64,000 bases of DNA from UBA7398 sp964632545 (lineage in GTDB: Bacteria > Actinomycetota > Actinomycetes > Nanopelagicales > Nanopelagicaceae): contig CAZWBQ010000005.1 in assembly GCA_964632545.1 (NCBI GenBank), positions 21,145-85,144 of the forward strand, in the 5' to 3' direction. The position numbers were made by a program, and so were the translations under genes. Shown in pieces: positions 51,122 through 59,835 of this stretch. The notes beneath the pieces are model-generated. The model was not told the origin of the DNA, searched no databases, and saw nothing but the letters and a program-made list of their open reading frames with translations. Position 1 is the stretch's first letter; each line of letters begins with the position of its first letter.

Positions 51122-52566
51122 TTTGCGCCTTTCAAATATGCAGCAAGTCCATGGCGTCCGCCTTCGCGACCCCAACCAGATTCTTTATAACCGCCAAATG
51201 GCGAAGCTGGATCAAATTTATTAAATGTATTAGCCCAAATCACACCGGCTTTCAGCGCTTTGCTAGCCCAAAGTATTCTGGAACCTTTCTCACTCCAAAC
51301 ACCAGCCGATAGCCCATATGGCGTGTTATTCGCTTTTTCAATTGCTTCTTGTGGTGTTCGAAAAGTTAAGATCGAAAGCACTGGTCCAAATATTTCTTCA
51401 CGCGCGATTCTGTGGGATTGTGATACACCAGTAAAAATTGTTGGAGCAAACCAGAATCCTTTGCTTGGCAGGGCACAATCTGGGCTCCATCTAAACGCAC
51501 CTTCAGTATCACCAGATAGCGAAAGTTCCTTGATTCTAGCTAATTGTGCGGCAGAGTTTATCGCACCCAGATCTGTATTTTTATCGAGTGGGTCGCCAAC
51601 TCGAATTAGCGACATCCTTCGCTTCAACTTTTCCAATAGCTCATCATAAATATTTTCTTGAACGATAAGCCTAGAACCAGCGCAACAAACGTGGCCTTGA
51701 TTAAAAAATATTCCGTTTACAATTCCTTCAACTGCTTGATCAATCGGCGCATCGTCAAAGACAATATTCGCTGCCTTGCCACCTAACTCAAGAGTGGCAC
51801 TCTTGCCGCTAATCGCAATTGATTTTGCAATCAATTTTCCAACTTCAGTCGAACCCGTAAATGCAATTTTGTCGATACCAGGATGATTGACTAACGCAGC
51901 TCCAGTTGTGCCATCTCCAGTAATGATATTTACAACCCCAGCCGGCAAATCTGCTTGTTGACAGACCTCCGCAAATAAGAGCGCAGTTAATGGCGTGGTT
52001 TCAGCAGGTTTTAAAACTATGGTATTTCCAGTAGCAAGCGCTGGCGCAATTTTCCAAGCCAACATCAAAAGCGGAAAGTTCCATGGAATTATTTGACCAA
52101 CGACACCATGTGGTTTTGGATTATTTCCAAGACCCGCATAATCCAATTTGTCGGCCCATCCAGCGTGATAAAAGAAATGTGCTGCAGCGAGCGGTACATC
52201 AACATCACGAGATTCTCTAATTGGTTTTCCATTGTCTAGCGTTTCTAATACCGCAAACTCTCGAGCTCGTTCTTGCATGATTCGCGCAATCCGAAATAAG
52301 TATTTACCGCGTTCTTTCGGTGGCATTTTTGACCAGATTTTTGTGTAGGCAGCGCGCGCAGCTTTCACTGCCCGATCCACATCACTCTCACTTGCTTGAC
52401 TAATCTTGCTTAAAACTTCTTCGTTAGCAGGATTAATTGTTGCAAATTTATCTTTGGTTTTAGGCTCTACCCAAATACCGTTAATGAACAAGCCATATTG
52501 CGACTTTATTGAAACGACCGAGCGCGATTCCGGCGCTGGCGCATATTCGAAAGGGTGCTTATCCAT
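51118..52566 (-). CDS. Aldehyde dehydrogenase of the deoxyribose-catabolism cluster
   Basis: A complete 482-residue ALDH. IIPWNFPLLMLAWKIAPAL, the cofactor loop FTGSTEVGKL, catalytic Glu in LELGGKAANIVFD and catalytic Cys in NQGHVCCAGSR, then EEIFGPVLSILTF are present. DeoC, 23 bases upstream, releases acetaldehyde from deoxyribose-5-phosphate, so acetaldehyde is the likely substrate; this is context inference. Coupled to the short ALDH-like gene. Confidence 0.92.
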   Translation of the reverse strand: MDKHPFEYAPAPESRSVVSIKSQYGLFINGIWVEPKTKDKFATINPANEEVLSKISQASESDVDRAVKAARAAYTKIWSKMPPKERGKYLFRIARIMQERAREFAVLETLDNGKPIRESRDVDVPLAAAHFFYHAGWADKLDYAGLGNNPKPHGVVGQIIPWNFPLLMLAWKIAPALATGNTIVLKPAETTPLTALLFAEVCQQADLPAGVVNIITGDGTTGAALVNHPGIDKIAFTGSTEVGKLIAKSIAISGKSATLELGGKAANIVFDDAPIDQAVEGIVNGIFFNQGHVCCAGSRLIVQENIYDELLEKLKRRMSLIRVGDPLDKNTDLGAINSAAQLARIKELSLSGDTEGAFRWSPDCALPSKGFWFAPTIFTGVSQSHRIAREEIFGPVLSILTFRTPQEAIEKANNTPYGLSAGVWSEKGSRILWASKALKAGVIWANTFNKFDPASPFGGYKESGWGREGGRHGLAAYLKGAK

Positions 52567-52589
52567 GGTTTGGCTACCTTATTTCACTA

Positions 52590-53531
52590 TCAGTCTAAAG
52601 TCACGTAATTAGAACCCGAGTAATAACCAGATGCTACTTTCATCCGTTGCATCAATAAATCATTTAATAGCGCACTTGCACCAATTCTGAAAAGTTGTGG
52701 GTTGAGCCATTCTGGACCTGCAATTTCATTAACTAAAACTAATTGCTTGATTGCATCCTTTGTGGTTCGGATGCCACCCGCAGCTTTCACGCCAATGCGC
52801 ATTCCGGTTTTTTGGTAATAGTCGCGCACTGCTTCGAGCATTACTAACACAACTGGTGGGGTAGCGGCGGGAGTGATTTTTCCCGTACTAGTTTTAATAA
52901 AATCAGCACCAGCTAGCATCGCTATATATGAGGCTTTTCGAACATTATCGTAAGTAACTAATTCGCCAGTCTCCAAAATAACTTTTAAATGTGCACGATT
53001 CCCGCAGATTTCCTTTATTGCTTTAATTTCATCGAAAACCAATCCCAATTTGCCAGAGAGAAAAGCGCCTCGGTCTATCACCATATCTATTTCAGTTGCG
53101 CCATCAGAAATTGCATCTTCAGTATCTCGAAGTTTAACTTTCATAGAGGCGCGACCTGATGGAAAAGCGGTGGTGACTGCTGCAACTGGAATATGCGAAC
53201 CACCATTCATATTTAAGCTTTCGCGCGCAACGCGTACAAGATCGTTATAAACGCAGACTGCACCAACACTTGGAACTGTAAAATCATTTGGATCTGGATG
53301 GACAGCTTTTGCACAGATCGCCCGAACTTTGCCATCCGTATCTGCGCCTTCTAACGTAGTTAAATCCACCATCTTTATTGCCATATCGATCGCCCAAGAT
53401 TTACTCGAAGTTTTTATGCTTCTAGTTCCTAATGTGGCAGCTCGTTGATCAACGCCAACTTTGTCAACTCCGGCGAGTGTTTCCAGAAATTTCCGAAGCG
53501 ATGCTTCAGTTCCATCAATCAACGTAGCCAT
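52590..53531 (-). CDS. deoC: Deoxyribose-phosphate aldolase
   Basis: A class I aldolase that cleaves 2-deoxyribose-5-phosphate to acetaldehyde and glyceraldehyde-3-phosphate. The Schiff-base Lys is in FIKTSTGKI, the second catalytic Lys in GVKAAGGIR, and the Asp in EIDMVIDRGAF. At 313 residues it has the longer form with an N-terminal extension of about 70 residues, like the animal-type enzymes, rather than the 220-250 residue form. It lies 4 bases after the phosphomutase gene. Confidence 0.95.
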   Translation of the reverse strand: MATLIDGTEASLRKFLETLAGVDKVGVDQRAATLGTRSIKTSSKSWAIDMAIKMVDLTTLEGADTDGKVRAICAKAVHPDPNDFTVPSVGAVCVYNDLVRVARESLNMNGGSHIPVAAVTTAFPSGRASMKVKLRDTEDAISDGATEIDMVIDRGAFLSGKLGLVFDEIKAIKEICGNRAHLKVILETGELVTYDNVRKASYIAMLAGADFIKTSTGKITPAATPPVVLVMLEAVRDYYQKTGMRIGVKAAGGIRTTKDAIKQLVLVNEIAGPEWLNPQLFRIGASALLNDLLMQRMKVASGYYSGSNYVTLD

Positions 53532-53535
53532 ATGG

Positions 53536-55170
53536 TTAGCCTACTAATAGTTTCGTTAAAGCGTCACGTAAAATCTCCACTTTGGAATCTGCTTTCAGTC
53601 TTGCTGTACTTATTGGGCCAACTTCTACAACTTCAATGTAACATTTAATTTTAGGTTCAGTTCCACTCGGCCTTATTATGATTCTGATGCCTTCGCCAAG
53701 CCAAAATCTAATTCCGTCGGTTGGCGGGAGATTGTTTGTTGGGTGGGATAAGTCGCTGAAATTATCAACTTTGTAACCCGCTATTTCTTCAGGAGTTTGA
53801 TTTCGGAATAAATCCATAATTTGGGAAATCTTTTTTAAATCAGTAACGCGAAGTGAAATTTGTGAAGTTGCGTGATATCCATATTTTCCCCAAATTTGGG
53901 CTAAATATTCGGCTAATGACATACTGTTTGCAGCTAAGTTACTAGCAATTTCTACTATTTTTAGCGCTGCGCTAATGCCGTCTTTATCGTTTACGGATTT
54001 TGAGTCAACACAATATCCAAGGGCTTCTTCATATCCAAAAGCCAAGTTAGGAATTTTCGCCAGCCATTTAAAACCAGTTAAAGTTTCAACAAAGTTTAAT
54101 GAATAACTATTTGCTATTTTACTCAGGATTGAGGAAGAAACGATTGAGTTAGCAAATGTTCCAGTTGCGCCTTTGCTTCCTATGTATTCTCCAAATATCG
54201 CGCCAACTTCATCGCCGCGCAACATTCGCCAATTTTCACCATCTTTAATGGCAACTGCACATCGATCAGCATCTGGATCGTTGGCAATTACTAAGTCCGC
54301 ATCAAATTTGCGCGCCGTTTCTAAGGCTAAATCAATGGCACCAACTTCTTCTGGATTTGGAAAAGGTACAGTTGGAAAATCTGGATCTGGCTCAGCTTGG
54401 GCAGATACTAGGATTGGCGCAGCAAATCCAGCTTTTTCAAATACTGAAACTAAAGTTCTCGTGCCTACTCCGTGTAATGCGGTATATACCACTTTGAGAG
54501 TTTTGCTTGGCTTTGCAATTTGCGATGTTCTGCCTATATATTTTAAAACAATCGATTCATCTAATGTTTTCCAGTTACTAGATCTTGGAATTACTTTTAG
54601 CGAGTTAATTTTTGCAATTTCTTGAGATATTGCAAGATCGGATGGGTTAATAATCTGAGATCCGGAATAATTTATGCCATTGACGACGCCACCTAAATAA
54701 ACTTTATATCCATTATCTTGTGCTGGGTTATGGCTAGCTGTAATCATCACGCCAACGTTGACCTCTAATTCATTTACTGCAAAAGCTAATACAGGAGTTG
54801 GAAGCGGACGAGGCAGAACTAAAACTTTAAATCCAGCACCGGCCATAATTTCTGCTGTGTCATTTGTGAAATCTTCAGATCCATACCTGGCATCTCGGCC
54901 GATAACAATGGAATCCAGACCAGAGGATTTCATAAATTCTGCAAGCCCTGCAGCAGTTCTGCCTACGACCGCACGATTCATCCGACTTGGTCCGGGTCCA
55001 AGCGCGCCTCTAATTCCAGCGGTTCCAAACTCTAAAAATCCAGCGAAGCAAAGTCTTAGCTCAGATTCGTTTTCAGTATCTAAATAGCGTTGCAATAATT
55101 CAGCGGTTTTAATATCTGGATCATCTTCGATCCAAGCAGTTACAGAAGCTCGAAGTTCGTTATCAATCAC
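53536..55170 (-). CDS. Phosphohexo/phosphopentomutase (PGM/PMM superfamily)
   Basis: A 544-residue alpha-D-phosphohexomutase family enzyme. GTAGIRGALGPGPSRMN opens it; TASHNPAQDNGYKVY holds the phosphoserine, DPDADRCAVA the Mg loop, FGYEEALGYC the sugar loop and RPSGTEPKIKCY the phosphate site. Such genes are often called phosphomannomutase, but here it sits between PNP, which makes (deoxy)ribose-1-phosphate, and deoC, which needs deoxyribose-5-phosphate, so a phosphopentomutase role is likely. Start GTG, 2 bases after PNP. Confidence 0.88.
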   Translation of the reverse strand: MIDNELRASVTAWIEDDPDIKTAELLQRYLDTENESELRLCFAGFLEFGTAGIRGALGPGPSRMNRAVVGRTAAGLAEFMKSSGLDSIVIGRDARYGSEDFTNDTAEIMAGAGFKVLVLPRPLPTPVLAFAVNELEVNVGVMITASHNPAQDNGYKVYLGGVVNGINYSGSQIINPSDLAISQEIAKINSLKVIPRSSNWKTLDESIVLKYIGRTSQIAKPSKTLKVVYTALHGVGTRTLVSVFEKAGFAAPILVSAQAEPDPDFPTVPFPNPEEVGAIDLALETARKFDADLVIANDPDADRCAVAIKDGENWRMLRGDEVGAIFGEYIGSKGATGTFANSIVSSSILSKIANSYSLNFVETLTGFKWLAKIPNLAFGYEEALGYCVDSKSVNDKDGISAALKIVEIASNLAANSMSLAEYLAQIWGKYGYHATSQISLRVTDLKKISQIMDLFRNQTPEEIAGYKVDNFSDLSHPTNNLPPTDGIRFWLGEGIRIIIRPSGTEPKIKCYIEVVEVGPISTARLKADSKVEILRDALTKLLVG

Positions 55171-55172
55171 TT

Positions 55173-55991
55173 TTACAACTTATGAATAAGTTTCGAAAGC
55201 AGAGTTCCCATTCGGTCGGCAGCAGCTTTTCCAGCAGCCATCACTTCTTCATGGTTAAGTTTTTCACCAGTCATACCAGCCGCTGCATTTGTTACCAGCG
55301 AGATTCCAGCTACTTCTGCGCCAAGAGCATGTGCAGCAATTGCCTCAGGCACAGTGGACATTCCAACTAAATCCGCACCCATAGTTCGCATCATCCGAAT
55401 CTCAGCTGGAGTTTCGTAAGTTGGGCCGCGCCAATGGACATATACGCCCTCCACTAACGATGCGTCTTCAACTTTTATCAAATTTCTAATCCTTGCGCTA
55501 TATAAATCAGTCAAATCTACAAAAGTTGCGCCAGTAAGTGGGCTAACTCCAGTAAGTGAAATATGGTCTTTAATGATCACTGGTTGCCCAACTTTGAAGT
55601 TGGCATTAATTCCACCGCAAGCATTTGTAAGAATGACGGTTTTACATCCTGCTTTTACTGCAGTACGAACGCCATGCACTACTGGTTCAATTCCTTTACC
55701 TTCGTATAAGTGAGTTCTGCCAAGAAAAACTAACGCATGAATTACGCCATTAATTCCTTCGATGTCATAAGAACGAACCAATCCACCATGACCGGCAACT
55801 GTTGGTGCAGGAAATCCTGGTAAATCAGTAACTGGAAATTCGTGGGTGGGAGTTCCTAGTGCATCAGCTGCAGAAACCCAACCGGAACCCATTACTAACG
55901 CAACATCATGCGAAAGTTTTCCAGTCTTATTTTTTAGCGCTAGCGCTGCACTTTCAGCGGCACCCATAGGGTCGGAGTAGATATCTATCAC
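55173..55991 (-). CDS. Purine-nucleoside phosphorylase (trimeric type)
   Basis: Cleaves (deoxy)inosine and guanosine with phosphate. VMGSGWVSAADAL (phosphate loop), GHGGLVRSY, FLGRTHLYEGKG, LTNACGGIN and VHWRGPTYETPAEIRMMRTMGADLVGMST (quoted partly: GPTYETPAEI, GADLVGMST) fit the trimeric PNP family; SLVTNAAAG holds the base-binding Asn. The GTG at 55991 is preferred over TTG 55997 because TAAGGT (minus strand, 56003-55998) ends 6 bases before it, a leaderless pattern. First gene of a five-gene minus-strand operon. Confidence 0.94.
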   Translation of the reverse strand: MIDIYSDPMGAAESAALALKNKTGKLSHDVALVMGSGWVSAADALGTPTHEFPVTDLPGFPAPTVAGHGGLVRSYDIEGINGVIHALVFLGRTHLYEGKGIEPVVHGVRTAVKAGCKTVILTNACGGINANFKVGQPVIIKDHISLTGVSPLTGATFVDLTDLYSARIRNLIKVEDASLVEGVYVHWRGPTYETPAEIRMMRTMGADLVGMSTVPEAIAAHALGAEVAGISLVTNAAAGMTGEKLNHEEVMAAGKAAADRMGTLLSKLIHKL

Positions 55992-55997
55992 GCCCAA

Positions 55998-56031
55998 ACC
56001 TTACCGCTTCGCCTTCTGGATAACCTAGGCT
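55998..56031. promoter_or_regulatory. Divergent promoter region of PNP operon and putA
   Basis: On the minus strand TAAGGT (56003-55998) lies 6 bases before the PNP GTG. On the plus strand TAGGCT (56026-56031) lies 12 bases before the putA ATG. Only 52 bases separate the two start codons, so the two promoters sit back to back and may share a regulator. The palindrome CCTAGG occurs at 56024-56029. Confidence 0.45.
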
Positions 56032-56043
56032 AAGCAGAAGTTA

Positions 56044-59000
56044 ATGCGAGTAGTCGCAGAACGGAAGTGTAGGTTGGCTACGGACCCTGGCATAGATGGA
56101 TTAATTTCTATAGCTATTTCTAAGGTTAATGAATTACTTATTTCATCAGAAGCTAATCGCTCTCGTAAAGATATTGGAAATCGAAAACGTTTTGCTCGGT
56201 TATTACGCGAACCGACTGCCATCGCGGTAACTATGGGGCTAACTGATGAAGTTATGCGAATTGCAAACCCAAATCGCGCTGCAAAATCCTTTAGAACTGT
56301 TTCTAAAGATGCCACAATTTCAGGACTGGGTTTAATTGATTATTTAGGAATTAAAATAGCGATTCTCGGTTCACTTCTATTCCCGAAGTTAGTTATGAAG
56401 GCAGTACGTGGTCGCGTTGAGTTTGCCTCTAACGGAATAATTCTGCCCGCTGAAAAAAAGGAACTCTCGTCGCATATTTCAAAGAGATCTAATGAAAGCG
56501 CTCGATTAAATATCAATGTACTTGGTGAAGCGGTTCTAGGAGATGGTGAAGCGACTGAACGATTTAACTCAGTTATTGAAATGATTCGTCGACCCGAAGC
56601 AAATTATGCATCTGTAAAGATTTCTTCGATAGTTAGCCAATTAATTACAATTGACCATAATGGATCAGTAGCTCGAGTGTTGGATCGGCTAAGAATTTTG
56701 TACCGAGAAGCGAAACTAAATCACACCTTTATTAACCTGGATATGGAGGAGTATCGGGATTTAGCAATTACGGTAGAAGTTTTTAAAACACTATTAGATG
56801 AAGCAGAATTTGAAAGTCTAAACGCCGGAATTGTGCTCCAGGCATATTTGCCAGAATCGCATCATTATCTTGCAGAATTAATCGAATGGAGCCGGAAGCG
56901 AAATCTTCGAAGCGGCGGCAGCATTAAAATTCGCATTGTAAAAGGCGCTAACTTGGCGATGGAGAAAGCTGAAGCCGAATTACATGGTTGGACGCCAGCG
57001 CCTTATGCGACGAAGTCAGATGTAGATGCCAGTTATACCCGGCTAATAGATATAGCGCTACGACCAGAAAATGCAAAAGCGGTACGTATTGGAATTGCTA
57101 GCCATAATCTTTTTCATATTGCTTGGGCTATCGAAGTTGCTAATTCTCGCGGCGTAATGGGCCAACTTGATATAGAAATGTTGGAAGGAATGGCGAATGC
57201 TGAAGCGCTATCGATAGCAAAAGTAATGGGCTCTGTGCTGCTCTACACCCCAGTTACTCGCAAAGCTGATTTTCCGAGCGCAGTTGCATACTTAGTAAGG
57301 CGATTGGATGAAAATACTTCGTTAGAAAATTACTTACGTGCTTCATTTGATATGAAAATTGATAGTCCTAATTATTTAGATCAAAAGAGCAGGTTTGAAA
57401 AATCTGTAATGGAGCGCCATAAGATATCAACTTCATCTAGACGTCACTCTGATATTACAATCACTCATACTGGCGAATTCGCCAATGCAAGTGACGGCGA
57501 TTTAACAAATCCAACTTTACGTGCAGCACTTGTTACGGAATACGCGAAGGTTGCAAATGGAATCGATCAAATTATTCCAATAGTGATTAATGGCGAGGAG
57601 ATAATTAATCAGAATTTAGAATTTGGATTAGATCCAAATAAGAACGGCGAAGCTTGGTATAAATACTCGGTTATAAATACTGAAAATGTCGATCGTGCAA
57701 TACAAAACGCTAACCAAGCATTAGCAAGTTGGGAAGCAATCAATGCCTCTGGACGGGCAGCGCTCTTGTATAACTCAGCTAAGTTAATGGAATCATCTCG
57801 CGCCAGAACTATTGCAATAATGGCGCGAGATGCCGGCAAAACTGTGAGTGAAGCTGATCCGGAAGTAAGTGAAGCCATTGATTTTGCTAATTATTATGCC
57901 GATTCAGCGCTCAAAATGCCTAAAGGCTCTGAGCCACTTGGCACAGTATTAATTGTGCCACCATGGAATTTTCCTTATGCAATTCCAATCGGTGGTATCT
58001 GCGCTGCGCTTGCCGCTGGAAACACTGTGATTTTAAAGCCTGCACCAGAGAGTGTTGCTACTGCTTGGGAAATTGTGCAACAACTTTGGGCTGGCGGAAT
58101 TCCAAAAAATGTACTGCAATTCTTACCTTCCCGAGATGATGAAGTTGGTAAATACTTAATTTCTCACCCTGGAATTTCTGGGTTAATACTCACTGGAGCG
58201 TTTGCAACAGCTGAACTATTTTTATCTTGGAAACCAGATTTAAATTTGATGGCAGAAACAAGCGGGAAGAATTCTATGTTGATTTCGGCAAGCGCTGATA
58301 TCGATAGCGCTGTAAAAGATTTAGTCCAGTCAGCTTTTGGTCACGCTGGGCAAAAATGTAGTGCAGCTAGTTTAGGGATAGTAGATTCAACAATTCTAAA
58401 AAATCCAGCATTCCTTAAACAGTTAAAAGATGCAGTTGAAAGTTTAAGCGTTGGCTCCGGAGTAAGTTATTCAACAACGATGGGGCCAATAATTCGCCAA
58501 CCTGAGTCGGGGCTGTTGCGCGCTCTTACAGTTTTAGAAGCTGGTGAATCTTGGTTAGTTAAACCTCGACAATTAGATATCGCAGGATATATCTGGTCAC
58601 CTGGTGTGAAACTTGGCGTGACGGCTAATTCATGGAGCCATAAAAATGAATGGTTTGGACCAGTTTTGGGAATTATGGAAGCGCCAGATTTTTTAACTGC
58701 ACTTAAATTGCAAAACGCGGTTGAGTTTGGGCTAACTTCTGGAATCCATTCGTTAGATACTGCAGAGTGCGAAACTTGGATTGCTGGCATAGAAGCTGGA
58801 AATCTCTATGTAAATCGGGGGATAACTGGAGCCATTGTGAATCGCCAACCATTTGGAGGTTGGAAGCGCAGCAGCGTTGGCGCAACTGCGAAAGCTGGTG
58901 GCCCAAATTATTTATCCCAGCTCAGAAATTGGGAGAATTTTCAAAATTTGTCCACGCTCGAAGAGAGTTCGATTCGATGGTGGGAGAGCGCTGGAAACTT

Positions 59001-59430
59001 CGCAATTGATCGCGCTGGGTTACAGGTGGAACGAAACTACCAAAGATATTGCAAATTTAACTCAGAAATTTTACTCCAAATTGACGAAGGATTTTCAAAA
59101 GAGTTATTAGAAGCGATTGATTGGATATCAAAAACTTTTAAAATTTCCATAAAAATTAACAAAACAAATTCCATCACAGAATTAATTTCGCAGATTAAGA
59201 GTGGTTCGTTATCGGTTGGCAAAGTGCGATGGCTTTCAAAAATGACACCACCAGTTGCTGAATTTCTAGCTCTTGGTATTACAGTTGATCATCGGCCAAT
59301 TACTAGTATTGGAGAGATTGAAATGCCTAGGTGGTTTAGAGAACAGAGCATCGCCATTACTAATCACCGTTATGGAAACGTTGGAGCAGGTCCTAAGCCA
59401 ACCTTGCCAAATCAGCTAAATAATCGTTAG
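56044..59430 (+). CDS. putA: Bifunctional proline dehydrogenase / glutamate-gamma-semialdehyde dehydrogenase
   Basis: Oxidises proline to glutamate in two steps, 1128 residues. The FAD-dependent proline dehydrogenase domain covers about 1-450: KGANLAMEKAEAELHGW, FHIAWAIEVANSRGV, EMLEGMANA and AYLVRRLDENTS (substrate-binding Arg pair). The ALDH domain covers about 510-960 with PPWNFPYAIPIGG, ETSGKNSMLIS and HAGQKCSAAS (catalytic Cys). The last 165 residues, ending EQSIAITNHRYGNVGAGPKP, form the C-terminal domain found in other actinobacterial PutAs. No DNA-binding N-terminal domain is present. The last 38 bases overlap, antisense, the end of the next gene. Confidence 0.94.
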   Translation: MRVVAERKCRLATDPGIDGLISIAISKVNELLISSEANRSRKDIGNRKRFARLLREPTAIAVTMGLTDEVMRIANPNRAAKSFRTVSKDATISGLGLIDYLGIKIAILGSLLFPKLVMKAVRGRVEFASNGIILPAEKKELSSHISKRSNESARLNINVLGEAVLGDGEATERFNSVIEMIRRPEANYASVKISSIVSQLITIDHNGSVARVLDRLRILYREAKLNHTFINLDMEEYRDLAITVEVFKTLLDEAEFESLNAGIVLQAYLPESHHYLAELIEWSRKRNLRSGGSIKIRIVKGANLAMEKAEAELHGWTPAPYATKSDVDASYTRLIDIALRPENAKAVRIGIASHNLFHIAWAIEVANSRGVMGQLDIEMLEGMANAEALSIAKVMGSVLLYTPVTRKADFPSAVAYLVRRLDENTSLENYLRASFDMKIDSPNYLDQKSRFEKSVMERHKISTSSRRHSDITITHTGEFANASDGDLTNPTLRAALVTEYAKVANGIDQIIPIVINGEEIINQNLEFGLDPNKNGEAWYKYSVINTENVDRAIQNANQALASWEAINASGRAALLYNSAKLMESSRARTIAIMARDAGKTVSEADPEVSEAIDFANYYADSALKMPKGSEPLGTVLIVPPWNFPYAIPIGGICAALAAGNTVILKPAPESVATAWEIVQQLWAGGIPKNVLQFLPSRDDEVGKYLISHPGISGLILTGAFATAELFLSWKPDLNLMAETSGKNSMLISASADIDSAVKDLVQSAFGHAGQKCSAASLGIVDSTILKNPAFLKQLKDAVESLSVGSGVSYSTTMGPIIRQPESGLLRALTVLEAGESWLVKPRQLDIAGYIWSPGVKLGVTANSWSHKNEWFGPVLGIMEAPDFLTALKLQNAVEFGLTSGIHSLDTAECETWIAGIEAGNLYVNRGITGAIVNRQPFGGWKRSSVGATAKAGGPNYLSQLRNWENFQNLSTLEESSIRWWESAGNFAIDRAGLQVERNYQRYCKFNSEILLQIDEGFSKELLEAIDWISKTFKISIKINKTNSITELISQIKSGSLSVGKVRWLSKMTPPVAEFLALGITVDHRPITSIGEIEMPRWFREQSIAITNHRYGNVGAGPKPTLPNQLNNR

Positions 59431-59827
59431 GTGCGCCGGCGGTTTTTGCTGCCTCATACATTATTTCAAAATATCGTGAACTTGGTTTTCCACCTTCGTA
59501 AGAATTCAGGACATACAAATAGACCAGTGAAGTACCTTCTAGCGTTTCAACTCTCAATCTAATTTTACGATATAGATTAGTATCCACACCTTCCCATTGG
59601 TCAAGTGACTTTTCGTCATCTTTTGTTAAATCATAAATTGAAACGAAGACATGGTTATTGGGATCTTCAACTATTGTGGCAACTGCGCCTTCCCAGCCAA
59701 TTTCTTCACCACCAAAAGTGATTCGCCATCCTTCGAGCCAACCATTTCCACGGTGCGGTGAATGCGGTGCCCGCTTAAGCATTTGCTGGGGATCCAAGTT
59801 TGATCCATAAGCTGCATAAAGCGTCAT
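59393..59827 (-). CDS. Gamma-glutamylcyclotransferase-like (AIG2/GGCT) protein
   Basis: A 144-residue protein of the gamma-glutamylcyclotransferase fold: YAAYGSNLDPQQM at residues 4-16 is the substrate loop, and YDLTKDDEKSLDQWEGV contains the Glu region. Members turn gamma-glutamyl compounds into 5-oxoproline; the physiological substrate here is unknown. It follows the carboxylase alpha gene by 8 bases and ends antisense inside putA. Confidence 0.82.
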   Translation of the reverse strand: MTLYAAYGSNLDPQQMLKRAPHSPHRGNGWLEGWRITFGGEEIGWEGAVATIVEDPNNHVFVSIYDLTKDDEKSLDQWEGVDTNLYRKIRLRVETLEGTSLVYLYVLNSYEGGKPSSRYFEIMYEAAKTAGAPNDYLADLARLA

Positions 59828-59835
59828 CTCTATAT

